NCBI GenBank assembly: GCA_045546915.1
Contig: JAZQDU010000012.1
Coordinates: forward strand, 1 to 64,000
Direction: 5' to 3'
DNA from: UMGS172 sp045546915
Lineage (GTDB): Bacteria > Bacillota > Clostridia > Oscillospirales > Acutalibacteraceae
DNA: 64,000 nt
Shown here in pieces: positions 1-8,276 of the stretch (positions are counted from its first letter, which is position 1; every line of letters starts with the position of its first letter). Position numbers and translations under genes: made by a program. The notes beneath the pieces are model-generated. The model saw only the letters and a list, made by a program, of their open reading frames with translations. It ran no database searches and was not told the origin of the DNA.

Positions 1-249
1 GGCGCTAACCTTGCAACTGCTGCAAGAGTAAACGTTACCGAAAAGATTTATGAAGCAGTTGGCGGTGGTAACAACTCTTACCAGGTTCTCATTAAAGACC
101 TCACTAAAGAGGGCGAAACCAGGGACCTCTTGGGTGTTAACTTCAACGTTATGATGTACCTCAAGAAGACTGACGGTAGTGTTGTATACTACACTGTAGG
201 TACTGCTTCTTACAACGAAGTAAATGCTACTTACATACTTGCTGAATAA
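1..249 (+). CDS. C-terminal end of a Thr/Val/Asn-rich protein (partial)
   Basis: An open frame enters from the left edge and stops with TAA at 247-249, giving 82 residues. It is rich in Ala, Asn, Thr, Val and Tyr with alternating hydrophobic residues, as in beta-rich C-terminal domains of secreted or surface proteins, but no named motif is visible. The frame uses well-expressed-type codons (many aac, ggt, gtt). It lies 20 nt upstream of the small peptide gene and could share its transcript. The function cannot be told from this piece; the surface location is an inference from composition only. Confidence 0.6.
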   Translation, partial: GANLATAARVNVTEKIYEAVGGGNNSYQVLIKDLTKEGETRDLLGVNFNVMMYLKKTDGSVVYYTVGTASYNEVNATYILAE

Positions 250-269
250 TTAAAGGGAGGAAGATAACA

Positions 270-416
270 ATGAAAACTTATGTAAAACCTGAGCTTAAAG
301 TTGAGAATCTTTTCTCCGCTGCTACCATTGCAAACGACCCGTTCGATTTCTCCGGTGCTGCCGGTGGCGACGAGGGTGTTGTTTCTGCACTTGACTGGTG
401 GGAAATGATTGGCTAA
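270..416 (+). CDS. 48-residue peptide with N-terminal YxxPxL motif
   Basis: ATG at 270 is preceded by an excellent AAAGGGAGG site at 253-260 and the frame ends with TAA at 414. The peptide begins MKTYVKPELKVENLF and ends in an acidic and aromatic tail (DWWEMIG). The Y-x-x-P-x-L pattern at residues 4-9 is the one bound by the RRE/B1 protein in lasso-peptide leaders, but short proteins with the same start are also common in gut Clostridia without any maturation genes. No cyclase, protease or transporter gene is visible in this window; anything upstream lies outside it. A strong terminator follows directly. The gene is real on ribosome-site and terminator evidence; its role is unknown. Confidence 0.7.
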   Translation: MKTYVKPELKVENLFSAATIANDPFDFSGAAGGDEGVVSALDWWEMIG

Positions 417-434
417 TTTTTAGCTGAAAATAAA

Positions 435-470
435 GACCGCTTCTCCGTAAGGGGAGGCGGTTGTTTTTTT
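435..470 (+). terminator. Rho-independent terminator
   Basis: The arms ACCGCTTCTCC and GGGGAGGCGGT close on a GTAA loop, with G-U pairs, and are followed by a run of T. It ends the transcript of the 48-residue peptide. Confidence 0.85.
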
Positions 471-588
471 ATAAAAAAAATTACATTTTTCGCTTACTAT
501 AATAACGATACGGGATTTTTGGTCAAAAAAACCTCTTTAATTTTCTTGAAAGATGTGTTATCATAAGTTAATGAAATGAGGGATGTTT

Positions 589-1347
589 ATGCAAGCAGTT
601 ATATTAACGGCACTCGGCGTTGGCGGTGCTACCGTTATTGGTGCTGTTTTGGGTTTTGTATTTAAAAATATTAGTCATAAGTTTAGCGATATTGTTTTAT
701 CGTTTGCCGCAGGTGTTATGCTTGCCGCTTCGGTTATTGGTCTTATTCTGCCATCGGTTGAATACGGCGGAAAATACGGAATTATTATTTCGGTTGCCGG
801 TATTTTTTGCGGTGCTTTTTGCATTAATATTATTGATAAAATGGTTCCGCATTTACATAGTATTGCCGGTGTTAACGAAGAAAAGCACCCCGAAATTCAA
901 AATCAGATGAATAAAACGCTCTTGTTTGTTATAGCAATTGCTATTCACAATCTCCCTGAGGGACTTGCCGCAGGAGTAGGTTTTGGCACAGGAGATATTT
1001 CGGGTGCTTTAACGGTTGCAAGCGGTATTGCTCTGCAAAATATCCCCGAAGGAATGGTTATAATCGCACCTATGATAGGGCTTGGAATGAGCAAAAGAAG
1101 AACCTTGCTTATTGCCGCCGCAACCGGTTTTGTCGAGGTTTTGGGCACGTTACTCGGCTACTTTGCCGTAACTATTACTACTGCAATTTTGCCGTTTGCG
1201 CTTAGTTTTGCAGGTGGCACCATGCTTTATGTTGTCAGTGACGAAATGTTGCTTGAAACCCATGCTCACGGTAGTGAACGCGCCGCAACCTATGCGTTGC
1301 TTATCGGTTTTTGCATCATGCTAATATTTGATACAGTTTTGGGATAA
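589..1347 (+). CDS. ZIP-family divalent metal transporter
   Basis: Inner-membrane permease of the ZIP (ZRT/IRT-like) family, likely importing zinc or other divalent cations; 252 residues with about eight hydrophobic segments. The metal-site motifs HNLPEG (about residue 122) and QNIPEG (about 148) in the central helices are the family signature, and a short His/Glu-containing loop (ETHAHGSE) lies near the C-terminus. ATG 589 is chosen over ATG 583 because GAGGG at 578-582 is then 6 nt away; at 583 it would touch the start. The next gene follows after 21 nt. Substrate specificity cannot be read from the sequence. Confidence 0.9.
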   Translation: MQAVILTALGVGGATVIGAVLGFVFKNISHKFSDIVLSFAAGVMLAASVIGLILPSVEYGGKYGIIISVAGIFCGAFCINIIDKMVPHLHSIAGVNEEKHPEIQNQMNKTLLFVIAIAIHNLPEGLAAGVGFGTGDISGALTVASGIALQNIPEGMVIIAPMIGLGMSKRRTLLIAAATGFVEVLGTLLGYFAVTITTAILPFALSFAGGTMLYVVSDEMLLETHAHGSERAATYALLIGFCIMLIFDTVLG

Positions 1348-1368
1348 ATATAAAGGAGGAATACTGTT

Positions 1369-2505
1369 ATGATAAAATATGTAGGCGTTAACGACCATGA
1401 AATTGACCTTTTTGAAGGGCAATATATTGTGCCAAACGGCATGGCTTATAATTCATATGTTTTAATTGGCGAAAAATGCGCAGTTATGGATTCGGTAGAT
1501 AAAAAGTTTGGCGACGAGTGGCTTTTAAATGTTGAAACTGCTTTAAACGGCAAAAATCCCGATTACCTTATTGTTCAGCACATGGAACCTGACCATTCAG
1601 CCAACGTTCATAATTTTGCCATGAAGTATCCCAACGCATTAATTGTGGCTACTGATAAGGCTTTTTCTATGATGAACGCGTTTTTTGGCACCGACTATTC
1701 TGACCGAAGAATAGTTGTAAAAGAGGGTGACACAATAGATTTAGGCGGTCACGTGCTTAATTTTGTGTTGGCACCAATGGTACATTGGCCCGAAGTTATG
1801 ATGACCTATGATTCTTGCGAAAAGGCACTTTTCTCGGCTGATGCTTTTGGTAAATTCGGCGCTTTAGACGTTGAAGAGGATTGGGCTTGCGAGGCAAGGC
1901 GTTATTACATTGGAATTGTTGGAAAATACGGCGCACAAGTACAAAATGTGCTTAAAAAAGCGCAAGCGCTCGATATAAAAACCATTTACCCCTTGCATGG
2001 CCCTGTTTTGAGTGAAAATTTGGGTTATTATCTTGACCTTTACAACACTTGGTCGAGTTACGGGGTTGAAAGTGACGGCGTGGTTATCTGTTACACTTCG
2101 GTTTACGGCAATACAAAGCAGGCCGTAGAACTTTTGGAAGCCGAACTCAAAAGCAAAGGTTGTACAAAAGTTGCAGTTAACGATTTGGCAAGGTGTGACA
2201 TGGCTGAGGCGGTTGAAGATGCGTTCCGTTACGGCAAAATTGTGCTTGCTACCACTACTTACAACGGCGATATTTTCCCCTTTATGCGTGAGTTTTTACA
2301 TGAACTCACCGAAAGAGGTTATCGCAATCGCAAAATAGGTATTATCGAAAACGGAAGTTGGGCGCCTATGGCCGCTAAAATCATTAAGAAAAATTTTGAA
2401 AACAGCAAAGATATTACCTTTGCCGAAACTGTTGTAACAGTGCGTTCGGCTTTAAATGAACAGTCAAAAGAGCAAATTAAGGCCTTGGCTGAGGAACTAA
2501 TTTAA
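1369..2505 (+). CDS. fprA: Flavodiiron protein (A-type flavoprotein)
   Basis: Cytoplasmic flavodiiron protein that reduces O2 (or NO) to protect anaerobic metabolism. The N-terminal metallo-beta-lactamase domain (residues 1-245) carries the diiron ligand motif H-x-E-x-D-H (QHMEPDHSANV, about residues 66-76) and later ligands in VHW, the SADAFG segment and LHGP. The C-terminal flavodoxin domain starts about residue 250 with the FMN loop YTSVYGNT. At 378 residues it is close to the usual 390-400 and has no rubredoxin fusion. A strong AAAGGAGG site precedes ATG 1369. It is probably cotranscribed with the ZIP gene; the electron donor is not encoded nearby. Confidence 0.93.
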   Translation: MIKYVGVNDHEIDLFEGQYIVPNGMAYNSYVLIGEKCAVMDSVDKKFGDEWLLNVETALNGKNPDYLIVQHMEPDHSANVHNFAMKYPNALIVATDKAFSMMNAFFGTDYSDRRIVVKEGDTIDLGGHVLNFVLAPMVHWPEVMMTYDSCEKALFSADAFGKFGALDVEEDWACEARRYYIGIVGKYGAQVQNVLKKAQALDIKTIYPLHGPVLSENLGYYLDLYNTWSSYGVESDGVVICYTSVYGNTKQAVELLEAELKSKGCTKVAVNDLARCDMAEAVEDAFRYGKIVLATTTYNGDIFPFMREFLHELTERGYRNRKIGIIENGSWAPMAAKIIKKNFENSKDITFAETVVTVRSALNEQSKEQIKALAEELI

Positions 2506-2512
2506 AAAATAG

Positions 2513-2541
2513 TTGACAAATTAAGGCTGATTTGCTATAAT
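2513..2541 (+). promoter_or_regulatory. Sigma-A promoter of the aspS-gatC operon
   Basis: TTGACA at 2513-2518 and TATAAT at 2536-2541 are separated by 17 nt, a full consensus promoter. Transcription would start near 2548, at the 5-prime end of the T-box leader. Confidence 0.92.
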
Positions 2542-2548
2542 TTACCCG

Positions 2549-2757
2549 ATAAAGACCCGACTTTTTTGGAAAACTTGAAAGAGAGAGCGCGTCACCGGCT
2601 GAAAGCGTGCTTAAAGTGAGTAGTAAGTTCGGCAACACTTTATTTAGCCATAGAAGTTTAATATAAAAGAGGATGCGTTTAGCATCAATACGGGTGGCAC
2701 CGCGGGTTTATACTCGTCCCGAGAATCGTAAAGAGATTCTCGGGACGTTTTTGTTTT
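2549..2757 (+). promoter_or_regulatory. T-box leader with antiterminator and terminator
   Basis: The conserved T-box sequence ACGGGTGGCACCGCGGG at 2690-2706 pairs in the antiterminator. It is followed by a strong terminator at 2715-2757 (arms CGTCCCGAGAATC and GATTCTCGGGACG, then a T run). Such leaders sense an uncharged tRNA and let the operon be read when charging is low. Since the downstream genes make Asp-tRNA and convert Asp-tRNA(Asn), tRNA-Asp or tRNA-Asn is the expected ligand. I could not assign the specifier codon with certainty by eye. Confidence 0.95.
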
Positions 2758-2790
2758 TGAGAATCACGCAACACAAACGGAGGTATTTAA

Positions 2791-4896
2791 ATGTACAGAA
2801 CTCATCGTTGCAATGAAATAAGAAAGGAACACATCGGACTTAGTGTGCAACTCGCCGGTTGGGTAGACGTTATTCGTGACCACGGCGGTGTGCTTTTTGT
2901 CGATTTAAGAGACGAAACCGGTGTGACTCAGGTTGTTTTCCACGACGAAAGTTTGCTAAAAGGCGTTGGCAAGGAAACTGTTTTGTCGGTTTCGGGCGTT
3001 GTTACCGAACGTGACGTAGAAACTATAAACAATAAAATTGAAACAGGTCTTGTTGAACTTGTAGCCGACAAGGCCGAGGTTTTGGGTACTTGCACCCGCG
3101 ATTTGCCTTTTGAAATCGGTGCAAACGACACTAACGAAAATATCAGATTAAAGCATCGTTTCTTAGACCTTAGAAATCCCGACCTTCACAAGAATATTAT
3201 CTTGCGTTCTAAGGTTATCGGCCACATGAGAAAGTTGATGGAAGAAAGAGGATTTTTGGATATTCAAACACCTATCCTCACCGCATCTTCGCCCGAAGGC
3301 GCTCGCGATTTTCTTGTGCCGAGCCGTAAACACCCCGGTAAATTCTACGCACTTCCTCAGGCACCTCAGCAGTTTAAACAGTTGCTTATGGTTTCGGGGT
3401 TTGATAAGTATTATCAAATTGCGCCTTGTTTCCGCGATGAAGATGCTCGTGCCGATCGTTCACCCGGTGAATTCTATCAGCTCGACTTTGAGATGGCTTT
3501 TTCCACTCAAGACGAGGTTTTAAAAGTTTGCGAAGACGTTGTGAGCGATGTTTTCCGCACTTTTTCTGATAAGCCGGTTACTGCTTCGCCGTTCAGACGT
3601 ATTCCGTATGCCGAAAGTATGGCAAAATACGGTTCCGACAAGCCCGACCTTCGCAATCCGCTTATTATCTGTGATTTGAGCGAGATGTTTACAAGAATCG
3701 AGTTTAAGCCTTTTAAAAACAAGTACGTTCGTGGTATTGTGGCGCCTTGCAAGGCTGAAAGATGGTTCTTTGATAAATCTTTGGAATTTGCAACCAAACA
3801 GGCTAAAATGGCGGGTCTTGCACACATTACTTTGCTCGAGGCTGACGGTTATAAGTTTAAAGACGACCCCATCACTAAGGTTATGACCGAAGAACAGAAA
3901 AAGGAAATTGCCGAGTTTACAGGACTTAAAGAAGGCGAAACGATTTTCTTTATCTGCGATACTTCTTCAAATACTGCCGATAAAAACGCAGGCGTTATCC
4001 GTACTTGGCTTGGTAACGAACTTGGTCTTGTTAATAAGGATTCGTTTGAGTTCTGCTTTGTTGTTGATTTCCCAATGTACGAACTTGACGAAACAACCGA
4101 CAGCATAATTTTCACCCACAACCCGTTCTCAATGCCACAGGGCGGACTTGAAGCGTTGCTTACTAAAGACCCTACTACAATCCTTGCATATCAGTACGAC
4201 CTTGTATGTAATGGTATCGAGTTGGCTTCGGGTGCTGTTAGAAACCATAGCCCCGAAATTATGAGAAAAGCATTTGAAATTGCAGGTTATTCGGAAGATG
4301 AGGTAGAGCGTAGATTCAGCGCACTCTATAATGCATTCCAGTTTGGTGCACCGCCTCATGCAGGTATGGCTCCCGGTGTTGACAGAATAGTAATGCTTTT
4401 GGCTGATACCGAGACCATTCGTGATGTTATTGCATTCCCGCTTGACGGTAATGCACAAGACCAGTTGTTGGGAGCACCGAGCGAAGTAACCGAACTTCAA
4501 CTCTTTGAGGCGAATGTTCAGATAAGAGGCAAGCAGGGTGCAACCATAGGTGTTGAAGGCGGCGATAGTGACGCTTTCAGTGAAACCGTAAAGGCTGCCG
4601 CAGGAGTAACATCGGGCGGTAAGGATAAGATTAAGAGTTTGCAACAGGTTAATGAACTCAAATTTACTGCCGAAGAAGAAGCAAAAATGAAGGATATCTT
4701 TAAGGCAATGCAGGAAAAAGAAGAGGCAATGGGTAAGGTTGATACCGAAAATACCGATGTTATGGTACACGTCATGCCCTTGACCAATATTCTTCGTGAT
4801 GATAAGCGCGAGCAACCGTTTGCCCGCCAAGACCTGTTAAAGGGTGCTCCTCAAAGCACCGAAGACAGTTGGCAGGTTCCGAGACTTGTGAAGTGA
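2791..4896 (+). CDS. aspS: Aspartyl-tRNA synthetase fused to GatC
   Basis: Class II aspartyl-tRNA synthetase of bacterial type with a C-terminal GatC domain. In order: OB-fold anticodon-binding domain (residues 1-105), catalytic core with motif 2 (FRDEDARADR, about 212), inserted GAD domain (about 290-420), and motif 3 (GMAPGVDRIVML, about 527). A normal bacterial AspRS ends near 590. Here an extra tail follows whose last 80 residues (about 620-701) match GatC: a two-helix start (FTAEEEAKMKDIF), then NTD, HVMPLTNILRDD and WQVPRLV, as in free GatC. GatC stabilises GatA-GatB in the amidotransferase that makes Asn-tRNA(Asn) from Asp-tRNA(Asn). No separate gatC is present. Start ATG 2791 follows GGAGG. 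Confidence 0.95.
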   Translation: MYRTHRCNEIRKEHIGLSVQLAGWVDVIRDHGGVLFVDLRDETGVTQVVFHDESLLKGVGKETVLSVSGVVTERDVETINNKIETGLVELVADKAEVLGTCTRDLPFEIGANDTNENIRLKHRFLDLRNPDLHKNIILRSKVIGHMRKLMEERGFLDIQTPILTASSPEGARDFLVPSRKHPGKFYALPQAPQQFKQLLMVSGFDKYYQIAPCFRDEDARADRSPGEFYQLDFEMAFSTQDEVLKVCEDVVSDVFRTFSDKPVTASPFRRIPYAESMAKYGSDKPDLRNPLIICDLSEMFTRIEFKPFKNKYVRGIVAPCKAERWFFDKSLEFATKQAKMAGLAHITLLEADGYKFKDDPITKVMTEEQKKEIAEFTGLKEGETIFFICDTSSNTADKNAGVIRTWLGNELGLVNKDSFEFCFVVDFPMYELDETTDSIIFTHNPFSMPQGGLEALLTKDPTTILAYQYDLVCNGIELASGAVRNHSPEIMRKAFEIAGYSEDEVERRFSALYNAFQFGAPPHAGMAPGVDRIVMLLADTETIRDVIAFPLDGNAQDQLLGAPSEVTELQLFEANVQIRGKQGATIGVEGGDSDAFSETVKAAAGVTSGGKDKIKSLQQVNELKFTAEEEAKMKDIFKAMQEKEEAMGKVDTENTDVMVHVMPLTNILRDDKREQPFARQDLLKGAPQSTEDSWQVPRLVK

Positions 4897-4906
4897 GGTG
4901 TTAATG

Positions 4907-6076
4907 ATGAGTTTTTATATAAATGAAATAAACAAAAACGGCAACCTGGCAGTTGACGATATGTTGCTTGTTAAGGATACACCGGCTACCGCAGGCTCCA
5001 AGATGCTCCAAAACTTTAAGCCGCTTTTTTCTGCCGAGGTTGTAAGCAAAGCCGAAAAAGCAGGTTTTACCGTCAAAGGAAAAACTAATGTCGGCGAATT
5101 TGGTCTTGATGTTATAGGCGAAACCTCGTACTTTGAGGGTGAGACCGCCGCTGCTTCGAAGGCAGTTGTGTCGGGTGATGTTGAGGCAGCATTAAGTGTT
5201 GACTTGAACGGAGCACCTCGTCGTGCTGCGGCTGTCACAGGTGCTACCTTCGTAAAACCCACCTATGGCACTGTTTCGCGTTATGGCATTATTGCCTGTG
5301 CTTGCTCGGGCGAGCAGGTTGGCGTTACTGCCATGAGTGCCGATAAAGCAAGAAACGTATTAACCGCTATTGCCGGTCATGACGCAAAAGACGGCACATC
5401 GTTACCCGATGAAAAATACGATTACTCGGTATTGTTTGACGGTCTTGAAGGCATGAAAGTTGCTTTTATTAAAGAACTCTTTGAGGCTGCAAGCGAAGAT
5501 GTAAAGAAGAAACTTTTGGCATATAAAAATCAACTTCAAAGCAAGGGTGCTACGGTGGTTGAAATTTCACTTGATATTGTAAATGAGGTGCAGACCGCAT
5601 GGACAATTTTGATGTCGGCCGAGACCACAAATAACCTTTCCCGTTTTGACGGTGTAAAGTACGGCTACCGTACTGCAAACTACAAAAATATTGACGACCT
5701 TTATGTTGGAAGCCGTACCGAAAGTTTTGGTTTTTTGACTAAGGCAACCATTATCTACGGTTCGGACGTTTTGTCTAAAGGCAGATATGAAAATTGCTAT
5801 GACAAAGCACTTAGAATCCGCCGTGTAGCAGTCGAAAAAATGAAAGAAATCTTCGGTAAGTTTGATGTTTGTCTGGCACCTGCTTGCAGTAGTTTCGATT
5901 TAACCTACACAGGCGACGAGTTTAGAAAAGCGTTTGAGGAAAGTAAATTTACTGCAATTTCCTCTATTACCGGTATGCCTGCAGTTGTAACAAAAGGTGT
6001 TCAGTTAATGGGCGACCATCTTTGTGACGGTAAACTTTTGAAAATTGCCGAGATTTTGGAAAAGGAGGAGGCTTAA
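4907..6076 (+). CDS. gatA: GatA-like subunit lacking amidase catalytic serines
   Basis: Homologue of the A subunit of aspartyl/glutamyl-tRNA amidotransferase, which normally releases ammonia from glutamine. Similarity is clear at KPTYGTVSRYG (residues 117-127), AIAGHDAKD, NLSRFDGVKYGYR and the C-terminal fold. It is 389 residues against about 485: the first 55-60 residues are missing, and K23 in LVKD is the only one of the Ser-cisSer-Lys triad kept. The GGSSGGS signature is replaced by GETAAASK (residues 78-85), and the nucleophile in the usual GGSIR motif is Ala103 (NGAPR). The frame is open throughout, so this is not simple decay. It sits between aspS-gatC and gatB with 10-nt and 2-nt gaps. 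ATG 4907 is 6 nt from GAGGTG; GTG 4898 and ATG 4904 are alternatives. Glutaminase activity is unlikely by inference. Confidence 0.85.
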   Translation: MSFYINEINKNGNLAVDDMLLVKDTPATAGSKMLQNFKPLFSAEVVSKAEKAGFTVKGKTNVGEFGLDVIGETSYFEGETAAASKAVVSGDVEAALSVDLNGAPRRAAAVTGATFVKPTYGTVSRYGIIACACSGEQVGVTAMSADKARNVLTAIAGHDAKDGTSLPDEKYDYSVLFDGLEGMKVAFIKELFEAASEDVKKKLLAYKNQLQSKGATVVEISLDIVNEVQTAWTILMSAETTNNLSRFDGVKYGYRTANYKNIDDLYVGSRTESFGFLTKATIIYGSDVLSKGRYENCYDKALRIRRVAVEKMKEIFGKFDVCLAPACSSFDLTYTGDEFRKAFEESKFTAISSITGMPAVVTKGVQLMGDHLCDGKLLKIAEILEKEEA

Positions 6077-6078
6077 TT

Positions 6079-7485
6079 ATGAAGTATGAGTTAGTTATTG
6101 GTCTTGAAACTCATGTTGAGCTTGCTACCGATTCTAAACTTTTCTGTTCTTGTGGCGGTCATGCTGCTGCTGACGAGCCTAATGATTGTGTTTGTCCTGC
6201 TTGTAGCGGTATGCCCGGTATGTTGCCTGTTACTAACCGCCACGCAATTGAACTTGCGGTTAAGGCAGGATTTATGCTCAACTGTAAAATTAATCAGTAT
6301 ACAACATTTGATAAAAAGAGTTACTATTATCCCGACCTGCCTTCGGCCTATCAGATTACTCAATGGTTCCACCCCATTTGTGTCGAGGGTACCGTTGACG
6401 TAAACGGCAGACAAATTGGCATTAAGCAGATTCACGTTGAGGAAGACGCAGGTAAACTTGTTCACGACGATGCCACCAACACGTCGCTTGTCGATTATAA
6501 CCGTACCAGCGTTCCGCTTATTGAAATAGTAACCAAGCCGGATTTTCGCAGTTCTGACGAGGTTATTGCATACCTTAAAAAATTAAAATCATCGTTGCAG
6601 TTTGCGGGAATCTCCGAGTGTGAAGAGGGTGCGATGCGTTGTGACGTTAATATTTCGGTTCGTCCCGAAGGCTCAAGTGAATTTGGTGTGCGTTCCGAGA
6701 TTAAGAATATGAGTTCTTTTGCCGAAATCAAGGATGCAATTGAATTTGAAAAGGTACGTCATGTTGATGCTATTGAACGTCGCACCGAGATGCTTGTTCA
6801 AGAAACAAGACGTTGGGACGAAATTAAACGTCGCACGTTCCCTATGCGTAATAAGGAAACTGCCGCAGACTACCGCTATTTCCCTGACCCTAACCTTATG
6901 CCGATTGTTATTGATGATGAGTGGCTTGAACAAATTCGTGCAAGCATGCCTGCAACAGCAGAGGAAAAAGGTCAGAAATATGTGGCTCTCGGCATAAACG
7001 AAAAAGATGCTGCCGTTTTGGCATCAAACTTAGCACTTTGCGAATTTTTCGACAGTGTTGTTGAACTTGGTGCTAATCCTAAGGCGGTTGCAGGTTGGGT
7101 TCTTACCGAGTGTATGAGCCGAATGAACATTTTAGGTCTTGAAACACTCAGCATTGAGCCTAAAAAACTTGCAAGAATTATTGAACTTTGCGAACTCGGA
7201 GAGATTACCCGAGCAGCAGGTAAAAAGGTATTGGCGGCAGTGTTTGAGAAGGATGTTGACGTCGATAAATACTGTGATGAAAACGGGCTTAATGCAAAGG
7301 TTGACGAAGGTGTTGTGCTTGATACCGTTTGCCGTGTAATTGCCGAAAATGAAAAAGCAGTTGCCGATTACAGAAGCGGTAAGGTCAAGGCAATGCAGGC
7401 TTTGTTTGGTCTTGTTATGCGAGAACTCAAAGGTGTCGGTGACCCTGCAGTTATCAGAAAAATACTCGAGGAAAAATTAAAATAA
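6079..7485 (+). CDS. gatB: Aspartyl/glutamyl-tRNA amidotransferase subunit B
   Basis: GatB phosphorylates the tRNA-bound Asp or Glu side chain and then amidates it. The protein has 468 residues, normal for the family. It begins with the conserved EL-IGLETHVEL segment, has the zinc-site cysteines (FCSCGG and CVCPACSGMPG, residues 22-48), the YYYPDLP-YQITQ kinase region (about 76-90), HVEEDAGKL (about 120), the AMRCDVNIS site (about 187) and the C-terminal YqeY-like tRNA-binding tail. Nothing appears degenerate, in contrast to the GatA partner. AAGGAGGAGG precedes ATG 6079. It is the last gene of the operon before a terminator. Confidence 0.96.
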   Translation: MKYELVIGLETHVELATDSKLFCSCGGHAAADEPNDCVCPACSGMPGMLPVTNRHAIELAVKAGFMLNCKINQYTTFDKKSYYYPDLPSAYQITQWFHPICVEGTVDVNGRQIGIKQIHVEEDAGKLVHDDATNTSLVDYNRTSVPLIEIVTKPDFRSSDEVIAYLKKLKSSLQFAGISECEEGAMRCDVNISVRPEGSSEFGVRSEIKNMSSFAEIKDAIEFEKVRHVDAIERRTEMLVQETRRWDEIKRRTFPMRNKETAADYRYFPDPNLMPIVIDDEWLEQIRASMPATAEEKGQKYVALGINEKDAAVLASNLALCEFFDSVVELGANPKAVAGWVLTECMSRMNILGLETLSIEPKKLARIIELCELGEITRAAGKKVLAAVFEKDVDVDKYCDENGLNAKVDEGVVLDTVCRVIAENEKAVADYRSGKVKAMQALFGLVMRELKGVGDPAVIRKILEEKLK

Positions 7486-7489
7486 AAAT

Positions 7490-7529
7490 TATACCACCTG
7501 AAATTATTGGTTTTGGGTGGTATTTTTTA
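7490..7529 (+). terminator. Terminator after gatB
   Basis: Arms ATACCACC and GGGTGGTAT with an AT-rich loop, then TTTTTT. It ends the aspS-gatC/gatA/gatB transcript. Confidence 0.8.
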
Positions 7530-7552
7530 TGTACTTGGGAATAATATTCTCT

Positions 7553-8191
7553 ATGAAAAGAGCAGAATTTGAAAGTAAAAATTTATCGCAACGTGTGTTT
7601 TGGGCAGTAAAATCAGGCAATGTATATGAAATAGACGACCTGTTTCATATGATAAAACATGATGACAGTGAGGTTTTAATAGAACTTTTGTCTTGTTTTG
7701 TAAAATTAGACAGTCCTTTGGCAAAAGCAGAAGTCGAATCGCTTTTTGGTGAAACGAACGCTATTTTTCAAAAAGAGCATATGAAGGAAAGGGTATATTC
7801 TGCATCCATAAAACTTGCAGAAATTTATTCTAAAACCCGCATTACGGAAGCGCAAAGGGTTTCGCAGGATGTTTTAAACATTATAGAAAATGAGTTTTGT
7901 GACGAAAAACTGTCGCTTTTTAAGGTAGCACATCGGCTTAACATCAGTCACAGTCATTTGAGTACGTTAATAAAAAAGACATTGGGAAGGAATTTTAAAG
8001 AGATTTTAACCGAACGGCGTATGACTAAGGCACACGAATTTGTTTTGACAACCGATTTAAAAGTGCTCGAAATTGCAAAGAAATGCGGTTATTCTGACCA
8101 ATATCATTTTAGTTTTTCGTTTAAAAAATATTTTGGTCTGTCGCCTCAAGGTTTAAGACAAAAGGCACATCAAAACGACGATAATATATAA
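7553..8191 (+). CDS. AraC-family transcriptional regulator
   Basis: DNA-binding regulator of about 212 residues. The C-terminal 100 residues form the double helix-turn-helix of the AraC family: first helix pair at LSLFKVAHRLNISHSHLSTLIKK, second at VLEIAKKCGYSDQYHFSFSFKKYFGLSP, which is the family signature. The N-terminal 100 residues have no recognised ligand-binding fold and look helical. The frame is open from GTG 7517, inside the gatB terminator; ATG 7553 is the first start clear of it, although its ribosome site (TTGGGA) is weak. Targets are unknown; the DUF1538 gene 85 nt downstream has its own promoter and may be controlled. Confidence 0.85.
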   Translation: MKRAEFESKNLSQRVFWAVKSGNVYEIDDLFHMIKHDDSEVLIELLSCFVKLDSPLAKAEVESLFGETNAIFQKEHMKERVYSASIKLAEIYSKTRITEAQRVSQDVLNIIENEFCDEKLSLFKVAHRLNISHSHLSTLIKKTLGRNFKEILTERRMTKAHEFVLTTDLKVLEIAKKCGYSDQYHFSFSFKKYFGLSPQGLRQKAHQNDDNI

Positions 8192-8209
8192 AGGAATTTA
8201 TATTTTTGG

Positions 8210-8238
8210 TTGCAATGAGCAGGTAATAATGGTATCAT
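8210..8238 (+). promoter_or_regulatory. Promoter of the DUF1538-PII pair
   Basis: TTGCAA at 8210-8215 and TATCAT at 8233-8238 with 17 nt spacing. It lies in the 85-nt gap before ATG 8277. Confidence 0.65.
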
Positions 8239-8276
8239 ACAAATGTATGTAAGCATTAAAGAACGGTGGTGGACTG

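Noticed and set aside
270..416. Firm lasso-peptide precursor call
   Set aside because: The leader motif alone is not enough; no maturation genes are present in the window.
4129..4830. 233-codon open frame on the minus strand
   Set aside because: Antisense to aspS-gatC, whose coding evidence is decisive; Cys/Phe-rich product without ribosome site.
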